Assembly (NCBI GenBank): GCA_029259675.1
Contig: JAJDES010000321.1
Coordinates: 1-13,423, forward strand
Length of the DNA stretch: 13,423 nucleotides
Direction of reading: 5' to 3'
Source of the DNA: Planctomycetota bacterium
Lineage (GTDB): Bacteria; Planctomycetota; UBA1135; GCA-002686595
Made by a program: the position numbers and the translations under genes. Positions 1 through 6,442 of the stretch are shown here, piece by piece (the first letter of the stretch is position 1; each line of letters starts with the position of its first letter). The notes below the pieces were generated by a model. That model saw nothing but the letters and a program-made list of their open reading frames with translations. It ran no database searches and was not told where the DNA came from.

Positions 1-37
1 GCGTCAGGCGGGAGGGGGGGGCTCTCCCTACGCAAGT

Positions 38-49
38 CGTAGTACTACG
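38..49. repeat. 12-base perfect palindrome upstream of the MauE-thioredoxin gene
   Basis: CGTAGTACTACG reads the same on both strands and lies in a stretch rich in TAG/CTA words (29-63). It is about 135 bases before the preferred start codon, so it could be part of the promoter or operator region of that gene. No clear -35/-10 pair could be assigned. The only other notable thing in the first 60 bases is a run of eight G at 14-21. Confidence 0.3.
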
Positions 50-124
50 GTAGATAGTAGTTTAGGTTGGCGAGCCCGCAAGGAAAAATGTCTGCCCGTT
101 TTGCGCGGCGACCTCCGCGCGCCC

Positions 125-150
125 GTAGGCCGCGGGGTGCCCGCCCCTAC
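125..150 (+). other. Strong leader hairpin before the ATG at 184
   Basis: The arms are 125-129 (GTAGG) with 146-150 (CCTAC) and 132-136 (GCGGG) with 140-144 (CCCGC). A small 2x1 internal loop separates them and the apical loop is GTG. Ten G/C-rich base pairs lie 34 bases upstream of the ATG at 184. If translation starts at 184 this is a structured 5' leader. If it starts at 88, the dyad is inside an Arg/Pro-rich coding stretch and may be only a by-product of composition. Confidence 0.35.
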
Positions 151-183
151 CACGCTTTCTCACTTCAAGAAGTAGCCAGCCAA

Positions 184-1203
184 ATGACTGATCCCGCTCC
201 CAAGAGCCCATTTCTTCCTGCCGTGGCCGTTCGCTTGGCCGCCGCCTGGATCCTGGCCGGCGCTCTATTCAAGTTGCTGCAGGGCACACCCAATGATCTG
301 CCCGCGGTGATCCAGGACTTGCCGCTGGAATTGGGGCTGACCTACAAACTCGCGATTGCAGCGGAGTTGGCGCTATCGGTCTTGGCAATTTTGAGGCCGC
401 GCTTGGCGTGGCCGCTGCTCACGATTGCTTACCTGGTCTTTGAATACGTTCTGTACACACAGATCAGCGCCGGCGAAGCGGAATGCGGGTGTTTCGGCTC
501 CAAGATTCCGCTCAAGCCGAAACACATGGTCAGCATTGACTCGGCGTTGCTGATTCTCATGTTGATTTCAAGGCCGTGGAGGTTGCGCGGCGGCGCGAAA
601 TTGGCGCTGGTTGTTCCGCTCATGGCGCTCGGTGCCTCCTTGCCCTGGATTCTGGACCGCGAAGCGACGGCACCGCGCGACCGCGAACAAGGTGCTGTCT
701 CGCCTGCAACGGGCGAGGGTGCTTCGACCGATGCAACTGGGGTTAGCGTGAAGCAGTCCGAGCCCAAGGCGGGCACGAAAGCGGCTTCCGACCCCAAATC
801 CGAAGGCTTGCCCGAATACGTGATTCTGAGCATGGATGACATGCAAGGCAAACTCATCGATGACACGAAGCTTGCGGATTGGCTCGAGGACGACGTCTCT
901 ACTTTGCCAATCGACGGTCTTTGGGTGCTTTGGCGTTGGACTTGCAGTCACTGCGCCGAGCACTTGGAGTACTTGGCTAACAATCCCCCGGATGTGCCCT
1001 TCCTGACCTTAGTCCGGCTTAAGGAGGAAATTGATTCGGAAACGAATCGCGAGGTCTACACGATGCCCATGGGAGCCAATGTCATTGAAACGTCACTTCC
1101 CGCCGAAGTTGAGTGGGTTATCCAAACGCCCGCTGAAATTGAACTCGAAGCGGGCATTGTGGTTCGAGCTGAAGACGGGGTGGAGACACCGGGACATCAA
1201 TAG
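184..1203 (+). CDS. MauE/DoxX-type membrane protein with C-terminal thioredoxin-like domain
   Basis: This is a membrane redox protein of 339 aa when started at the ATG at 184. Five hydrophobic segments lie at about residues 9-34, 52-70, 74-95, 115-129 and 138-158. An ECGCF motif (C101, C103) between the third and fourth is typical of MauE-like redox membrane proteins. A charged, Ala/Ser-rich linker (about 159-211) leads to a C-terminal domain with WTCSHC (C254, C257), a thioredoxin-type CxxC. Five spans would put the N-terminus inside and the CxxC domain outside the membrane. By family analogy it passes electrons or disulfides across the membrane, but its partner is unknown. The frame stays open upstream to a TTG at 67 and an ATG at 88. 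The ATG at 88 has AAGGA five bases before it, but it would add a 32-residue Arg/Pro-rich stretch unlike the family. The start is therefore uncertain. The gene is convergent with metH. Confidence 0.75.
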   Translation: MTDPAPKSPFLPAVAVRLAAAWILAGALFKLLQGTPNDLPAVIQDLPLELGLTYKLAIAAELALSVLAILRPRLAWPLLTIAYLVFEYVLYTQISAGEAECGCFGSKIPLKPKHMVSIDSALLILMLISRPWRLRGGAKLALVVPLMALGASLPWILDREATAPRDREQGAVSPATGEGASTDATGVSVKQSEPKAGTKAASDPKSEGLPEYVILSMDDMQGKLIDDTKLADWLEDDVSTLPIDGLWVLWRWTCSHCAEHLEYLANNPPDVPFLTLVRLKEEIDSETNREVYTMPMGANVIETSLPAEVEWVIQTPAEIELEAGIVVRAEDGVETPGHQ

Positions 1204-1220
1204 GGCGGAACAGAATCGGT

Positions 1221-1264
1221 GCCCACGGCGCCGTGGGCGGCTTCCGCTAAAGTTGTGCTTTAGC
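1221..1264. terminator. Two dyads just after the MauE-thioredoxin gene
   Basis: An 18-base perfect palindrome at 1221-1238 (GCCCACGGCGCCGTGGGC) starts 18 bases after the stop codon. It is followed by a 7-bp stem at 1246-1252/1258-1264 (GCTAAAG/CTTTAGC) with a TTGTG loop. No T-tract follows either one. The position suggests transcription ending or 3'-end protection for the plus-strand gene. Confidence 0.45.
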
Positions 1265-1312
1265 TGGGAGGCCTTCCCGCTGCGCGTGCGAACGATTGAA
1301 GCTTGAGCATCC

Positions 1313-1346
1313 AATGACTTGCCCCGCTAGTGCGGGGTAAGTCATT
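1313..1346. terminator. Bidirectional hairpin between the convergent genes
   Basis: A 15-bp stem pairs 1313-1327 with 1332-1346 around a TAGT loop, with a single G-T wobble at 1321/1338. It abuts the metH TAA (1346-1348) and is about 110 bases after the end of the plus-strand gene. The A/T-rich base of the stem gives only a short T run on either strand. It is the best candidate for a shared terminator of both genes. Confidence 0.65.
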
Positions 1347-4300
1347 TAAAGCATGGGCGCGAGCCAGCGTTCGGCTTCGGCGATCGTCATGTTGCAACGC
1401 TTCGCGTAGGACTCCACTTGGTCGCGGCCGAGGCGCGTGATGGCAAAGTAGCGTGCCTTGGGATGAGCGATGTACAGACCGCTGACGCTTGAGGCCGGGT
1501 ACATGGCGCAGCTCTCCGTCAGTTCAATGCCGACATCCTCGGCACGAAGCAGCTTGAATAGGTCGCGCTTGCGGCTGTGATCGGGGCAAGCCGGATATCC
1601 AAAGGCCGGGCGAATCCCACGGAATTGCTGGCGAATCAAATCGCCCGTGTCGGGCTTCTCGCCGGATCCGTAGCCCCAATCGCGTCGCGCACGCAAGTGC
1701 AAGTACTCGGCGAAGGCCTCGGCCAAACGATCGCCGAGGGCCTTGACCAAAATCGAATTGTAGTCGTCGTTGTCGTCCTGGTACTGCTTGGCCAATTCCT
1801 CGGCCCCGCCCGCTGTGACCGCAAAGGCCCCGACCCAATCGGAGAGCCCGCTTTCTTTGGGCGCGACAAAATCCGCCAGGCTGCGGTTGGCCTTGTCGTC
1901 AGCTTTGACTTGCTGCTGGCGCAAAACCGGAAAGCGGGCGCATTCCTTGGTTCGACCTTCATCGTCAAACATGACGATGTCGTCGCCCTCTGAATGAGAG
2001 GGCCAAAAGCCGTACACGCCGCGCGGTTGAATCAGCTTTTCATTGACGATCTTTTGCAGCATGGCCTGGCCGCTCGCGTAAAGGTCGCGAGCCGCTTCGC
2101 CGTACTTGGGATGGTCCAAAATGCCGGGGAAGCGTCCGCGCAACTCCCAGGCGTTGAAAAAGAAGGTCCAGTCGATGAAGGGCACGATGTCGCCGACGGA
2201 AACATCGTCGATTTCCTGTCGTCCGCGGAATGCCGGCGAAGCAATGTCTTCCGACTTCCAATCAACCTTTAGTCGATTGCCCAGGGCTTGGTCGTAAGAA
2301 AGCAGCGGAGTGCTGTGCCTTGCCGCGTGCGCCGAGCGCAGTCTTTCTTGTTCCGCCGAATTGGCCGCAGATAGAACCTTGAAGCGTTCGGAGTTCAACA
2401 AATCGGAGACGACGTTGACCGACTTGGATGCGTCGTGAACGTGAACCGTGGGGTGATCGTACTTGGGCGCGATCTTCACCGCGGTGTGCTTCGGGCTCGT
2501 GGTGGCCCCTCCGATCAAGAGCGGGATCGAAAGCCCTTGCCGTTTCATCTCTTCCGCCACGGAAACCATTTCATCGAGCGAGGGCGTGATCAATCCCGAA
2601 AGGCCGATTAGGTCGGCACCTTCGGCGACGGCGGTCTTGATGATGGTGTCCATCGGCACCATCACCCCCAGATCGATGACCTTGTAGCTGTTGCAGCCCA
2701 AGACAACCCCGACGATGTTTTTGCCGATGTCGTGCACGTCGCCCTTGACCGTTGCCATGACGATCTTCCCGCGGTGGTTCGTCTCTTCCGATTCCGCGTC
2801 CATAAAGGGTTCGAGATAGGACACGGATTTCTTCATGGCTCGCGCGCTCTTGACCACCTGGGGCAAGAACATCTTGCCCGATCCGAACAGGTCTCCAACG
2901 ATGCGCATACCGTCCATCAACGGTCCTTCAATGACATCGAGCGGGCGCCCGTACTTGAGGCGGGCTTCCTCAGTGTCTTCGACAATGAAGTCGACGATCC
3001 CGCGCACGAGTGCATGGGACAAGCGACCCTCCACGTCGGCTTCGCGCCAACTGAGGTTTTCGACCTTGATCTTGCCGCTGTCTTGCACCGTTGCGGCGAA
3101 ATCAACCATGCGTTCGGTCGCGTCCGGCCGCCGCGCGAAGATGATGTCTTCGACGTGTTCCAGCAAGTCCTTGGGGATCTCTTCGTAGACGACAAGTTGC
3201 CCGGCATTGACAATGCCCATATCCATGCCGGCTTTCATCGCGTGAAACAGGAATGCCGAGTGAATCGCTTCGCGCACGGTGTTGTTGCCGCGGAAGGAGA
3301 AGGAGAGGTTGGATACTCCACCCGAAATGTGAACTCCCGGGCAGCGTTCCTTGATGATGCGGGTGGCTTCGATGAAGTTGACCGCGTACTGGTCGTGCTC
3401 CTCCATGCCCGTGGCGATGGCGAGAATGTTGGGATCAAAGATGATGTCTTCAGGCGGAAAGCCGACCTTGTCGCAGAGCAATCCATAGGCCCTTTCGCAA
3501 ATTCCGACCTTGCGCTCGACGCTTGCAGCCTGTCCCTCTTCGTCGAAGGCCATCACGACAACACCTGCGCCGTAGCGGCGAATGGTGCGCGCTTTGGCGA
3601 GGAAATCCGCTTCACCTTCTTTCAGCGAAATGGAGTTGACGACCCCTTTGCCCTGCAGGCACTTCAGTCCGGCCTGGATGACCGACCATTTGGATGAGTC
3701 AATCATGATCGGGATGCGCGAAACTTCGGGCTCCGATGCAAGCAAGTTGAGATAGGTGGTCATGCACTGCTCGGAATCGAGCAGGCCCTCATCCATGTTG
3801 ACATCCAATAGGTTGGCACCGCCGCGCACTTGCTGCATGGCGACGCTGACCGCCTCTTCGTAATCCTCGGCTTGGATCAAACGCCGGAAGCGTGCGGAGC
3901 CCGTGACATTCGTGCGCTCCCCAATCATTTGAAAGTTGGAGTCCGGTCGAATGGTGAGGGTCTCGAGCCCTGTGTACTGGGTTAGGGCCTTGCCTCGCGG
4001 GACAAGTACTTTGCGCGGCGGCAAGGCTTGCACAGCTTCTGCGATGGCTCGGATGTGTTCGGGCCTGGTTCCACAGCAACCGCCGACTAGGTTGACCAAT
4101 CCGCTTTGGGCGAATTCCCGCAACAACTCGGCGGTCGTCGCCGGCAGTTCGTCGTACTCCCCGAACTCGTTGGGCAAACCGGCATTGGGATAGCAAGAGA
4201 CGTTGGTCTCGGCGAGCTTCGCCAGGCTGGCAACGTGCGGACGCATTTCCTTGGCACCCAACGAGCAGTTGACGCCGACCGAAATGGGCTTGGCGTGCCT

Positions 4301-5065
4301 GATGGAATTCCAAAAGGCATCGACGGTTTGGCCGGAGAGCGTGCGTGCACTCGCATCGGTAATGGCGACCGAAATCATCAAGGGCAGGTGCACGCCAAGT
4401 TCTTCATACACTTCCTCAATGGCGACCAAGGCGGCTTTGCAATTGAGCGTATCGAAGATCGTTTCGACAAGCAGCAAATCGACCCCGCCGGCGATCAGTC
4501 CGTGCACTTGATCGGCGTAGGATTCCTTCAGCTGATCGAAAGTAAGGCTGCGGAAGGCGGGATTGTTGACATCGGGTGATAGCGAAAGGGTCTTGCTCGT
4601 GGGGCCGACCGCCCCCGCGACAAAACGCGGCTTGTCGGGAGTCTTTTTGCTCCACGCGTCGGCACAGCGGCGCGCTACGCGGGCCGCGGCCGTGTTGATT
4701 TCGCGCGCCAAATGAGCCAAGCCATAATCCTCCTGCGCAATCGAAGTGGAGGTGAATGTGTTGGTTTCAATGATGTCCGAGCCGGCTTCCAGAAACTGAT
4801 CATGGATTTCGCCGATGACATCGGGCTTCGTTATGGAAAGCAGGTCGTTATTGCCCTTTAGCGGCGAAGGGTGCTCCGACAAGCGATCGCCGCGGAAATC
4901 AGCTTCTTCCAGGGAGCGTCCCTGAATCATGGTTCCCATGGCTCCATCGAGCACGAGAATGCGCTGTGCAAGTAGTTCTTCCAGTGTGGAAGTTGCGTCG
5001 GGCGTTTCGCGGCTTGATGTTTTGGACATAGGGTTCTGGGTTTTCGCTGCGGCAAGAAGAGTCAC
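1346..5065 (-). CDS. metH: Cobalamin-dependent methionine synthase (5-methyltetrahydrofolate-homocysteine methyltransferase)
   Basis: A cytoplasmic enzyme that transfers the methyl group of methyl-tetrahydrofolate to homocysteine via methylcobalamin. All four modules are present in 1239 aa, close to the E. coli length (about 1227). The homocysteine domain opens with LDGAMGTMIQ near residue 39 and carries the zinc ligands NCSLGA (C~267) and GGCCGT (C330, C331). The pterin domain begins at MIGERTNVTG (~380). The B12 domain has DVHDIG with the cobalt-ligand histidine H778. The reactivation domain has RPAFGYPACP (R1152, Y1157) and ESCAMYP, which bind SAM. No frameshift or missing key residue is seen. 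The frame opens with GTG at 5065, but ATG at 5029 (MSKTSSRE) is the more natural start; neither has a Shine-Dalgarno sequence. It lies 90 bases after the ArsR-methyltransferase gene on the same strand and is probably co-transcribed with it. Confidence 0.97.
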   Translation of the reverse strand: MTLLAAAKTQNPMSKTSSRETPDATSTLEELLAQRILVLDGAMGTMIQGRSLEEADFRGDRLSEHPSPLKGNNDLLSITKPDVIGEIHDQFLEAGSDIIETNTFTSTSIAQEDYGLAHLAREINTAAARVARRCADAWSKKTPDKPRFVAGAVGPTSKTLSLSPDVNNPAFRSLTFDQLKESYADQVHGLIAGGVDLLLVETIFDTLNCKAALVAIEEVYEELGVHLPLMISVAITDASARTLSGQTVDAFWNSIRHAKPISVGVNCSLGAKEMRPHVASLAKLAETNVSCYPNAGLPNEFGEYDELPATTAELLREFAQSGLVNLVGGCCGTRPEHIRAIAEAVQALPPRKVLVPRGKALTQYTGLETLTIRPDSNFQMIGERTNVTGSARFRRLIQAEDYEEAVSVAMQQVRGGANLLDVNMDEGLLDSEQCMTTYLNLLASEPEVSRIPIMIDSSKWSVIQAGLKCLQGKGVVNSISLKEGEADFLAKARTIRRYGAGVVVMAFDEEGQAASVERKVGICERAYGLLCDKVGFPPEDIIFDPNILAIATGMEEHDQYAVNFIEATRIIKERCPGVHISGGVSNLSFSFRGNNTVREAIHSAFLFHAMKAGMDMGIVNAGQLVVYEEIPKDLLEHVEDIIFARRPDATERMVDFAATVQDSGKIKVENLSWREADVEGRLSHALVRGIVDFIVEDTEEARLKYGRPLDVIEGPLMDGMRIVGDLFGSGKMFLPQVVKSARAMKKSVSYLEPFMDAESEETNHRGKIVMATVKGDVHDIGKNIVGVVLGCNSYKVIDLGVMVPMDTIIKTAVAEGADLIGLSGLITPSLDEMVSVAEEMKRQGLSIPLLIGGATTSPKHTAVKIAPKYDHPTVHVHDASKSVNVVSDLLNSERFKVLSAANSAEQERLRSAHAARHSTPLLSYDQALGNRLKVDWKSEDIASPAFRGRQEIDDVSVGDIVPFIDWTFFFNAWELRGRFPGILDHPKYGEAARDLYASGQAMLQKIVNEKLIQPRGVYGFWPSHSEGDDIVMFDDEGRTKECARFPVLRQQQVKADDKANRSLADFVAPKESGLSDWVGAFAVTAGGAEELAKQYQDDNDDYNSILVKALGDRLAEAFAEYLHLRARRDWGYGSGEKPDTGDLIRQQFRGIRPAFGYPACPDHSRKRDLFKLLRAEDVGIELTESCAMYPASSVSGLYIAHPKARYFAITRLGRDQVESYAKRCNMTIAEAERWLAPML

Positions 5066-5155
5066 GAGAAGTGGGTGGTTGAAGTATTCGAATGGGTCAA
5101 GCCCGAGTGCGTGGGCGCCGTTCTGCGTTGCTTGTGCAGATGGGTATGAAGAGGG

Positions 5156-6094
5156 TCAATCCAGCGGCTTGGTAGCAGTCGCAATCAGTGTCATAAAATG
5201 GGGCGGTTGCGGATCGCGTGCTGCTCTTTGCACGCTGACGTCCTTGAGGCCGGCTTCACGCATCAAATCCTCAAGTCTTGATTCGGTGAAGCCCAAATGG
5301 CGATGTTGGAGTTTTTCACGCACCCAATCTTCGGTGTGCGCCAAGAGATCAATGACAAGCACCCTGCCGCCAGGCACGAGAATGCGTGCAGCTTCTTGCA
5401 AAGCGCGCAGGGGAATCTCGGCGTGATGCAAAGCTTGGCTTAGGACCGCGACGTCAATGGTTTGTTCTTCCAGTGGCAAGTCATCCAACTCGCCCTTGAT
5501 CGTCTCGATGTTATTGAAGCCCTTCGCCTTGGCGCGTTGGCGCAAGTGGTCGAGCATCTTGGGTGAAAGGTCCACGGCCACGACTTTTTTCGCGACTTCG
5601 GCCAACATCAAGGTCAAGAGGCCGTCACCAACGCCCAGGTCCGCGTAGCGAGCACGCGGCGCCAGCTTCAGTATGGCGCGAGCCAAACCCTCCCAGGTGC
5701 GGCCCGGGAGAATCTGCTCGCCGAAGCTGGCGGCGACGCGATCAAAGTAACTTTGGGCCTCGTCGCGCTTCCGCAACATGAGGTCCTCGAGTCCGCGTTG
5801 GTCGGTTTCAAACTCGGGGGCCTCGCCGTTTTGCTCCAAGATGCGCTCGAGCAATTCTGAAGCTGGGTTGCGTGCGATGCTGAAAAAGCTGTGGCGTCCG
5901 GCGCGCCGATCCGTCACCAGGCCGACCTCCTTGAGCAGGCTCAAGTGAGTGGAAATGCGGCTCTGACCCATGTTCAGGATCTCCATGAGATCCGTGCCCG
6001 TGAGCTCTTCGCGGCGCAGGAGGCGCAAGATGCGCAGGCGCGTTTCGTCGCCCATGGCCTTGAGTAGCCTAGAAGATCCGGACAGCGATATCAT
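5156..6094 (-). CDS. ArsR-type HTH regulator fused to a SAM-dependent methyltransferase domain
   Basis: A 312-aa two-domain protein. Residues 8-75 form an ArsR winged helix (MGDETRLRILRLL, then the recognition helix around GQSRISTHLSLLKEVGLV). Residues about 110-285 form a class I methyltransferase fold: motif I DLGVGDG (152-158), the acidic D175 that would contact the SAM ribose, then ALHH and a post-motif ILVPGGRVLVIDL. The protein contains no cysteine, so a thiol metal site is excluded. The gene lies immediately upstream of metH on the same strand. Fused or related ArsR regulators of the SAM/SAH cycle (SahR) are known in Proteobacteria, as I recall. I infer that it senses SAM or SAH and controls metH, and possibly itself. 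Whether it also methylates a substrate cannot be told. The ATG at 6094 is preferred; the ATG at 6055 would cut into the first helix. Confidence 0.88.
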   Translation of the reverse strand: MISLSGSSRLLKAMGDETRLRILRLLRREELTGTDLMEILNMGQSRISTHLSLLKEVGLVTDRRAGRHSFFSIARNPASELLERILEQNGEAPEFETDQRGLEDLMLRKRDEAQSYFDRVAASFGEQILPGRTWEGLARAILKLAPRARYADLGVGDGLLTLMLAEVAKKVVAVDLSPKMLDHLRQRAKAKGFNNIETIKGELDDLPLEEQTIDVAVLSQALHHAEIPLRALQEAARILVPGGRVLVIDLLAHTEDWVREKLQHRHLGFTESRLEDLMREAGLKDVSVQRAARDPQPPHFMTLIATATKPLD

Positions 6095-6442
6095 TGAATC
6101 AAGATAACTCGATGCGAAGCTATCGCCAGCTTTAGAGAGCCCTTTTTTGTCTCAAAAGGCTAATTCTGTTTCAATATGAAGGAGGTTGCAAAACGGGTTG
6201 GAGCTGAGCCGAGCTGCGTAAGTGCCGCAATTCGAACTTCGGCCCAGGTGCTCGCGCTGGGCGCTCTCGCTTGCTGGAGGATCCACACCAGTTGACTGGA
6301 TCGCTTTGTCCTCAATAGGGGCGCTTGAGAGCGGTCACCGGCCTGCCCTGCCGCAATTCCAAACTGACTGGGTTGAGTGGTGTTATTCCACCCAACCCAG
6401 ATGCAAGTGTCTGTCTGCGATCAATGCGCAGCCGCTGAGCCC
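6095..6442. other. 348-base gap: leader of the ArsR-methyltransferase/metH operon and 3' region of the FG-GAP gene
   Basis: No convincing gene is present. The part nearest the start codon (6095-6180) is A/T-rich and dyad-rich, as expected of a promoter/operator. TTGAATCAA (6094-6102) overlaps the start codon, AAGCT/AGCTT lies at 6117-6121/6128-6132, and a bulged stem at 6139-6146/6154-6160 ends in AAAAGGC. On the minus strand a TTGAAA (6169-6174) could be a -35 element, but no good -10 follows at the right spacing. I looked for a SAM, SAH or cobalamin riboswitch and could not recognise one. The distal part holds the hairpin at 6368-6400. Confidence 0.5.
6368..6400 (-). terminator. Hairpin after the 721-aa FG-GAP gene
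   Basis: A 13-base stem pairs 6368-6380 with 6388-6400 (12 of 13 pairs) around a 7-base TGTTATT loop, 43 bases beyond the stop codon at 6443. No T-tract follows on the minus strand. The position and strength fit a terminator or a 3'-end stabilising structure. Confidence 0.55.

Noticed and set aside
429..963. Minus-strand open frames opposite the MauE-thioredoxin gene
   Set aside because: They overlap a plus-strand gene with clear motifs (ECGCF, WTCSHC) and membrane segments. The antisense products show low-complexity Arg/Ser composition.
2732..3697. Long open frame (321 codons) on the plus strand inside metH
   Set aside because: It is antisense to a fully recognisable, conserved metH region. 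The frame is open because of codon bias in the real gene, and its product resembles no family.
6095..6442. SAM, SAH or cobalamin riboswitch upstream of the ArsR-methyltransferase/metH operon
   Set aside because: None of the conserved cores I know could be found by eye. The dyads there are short and look more like protein operators. A covariance-model search would settle it.
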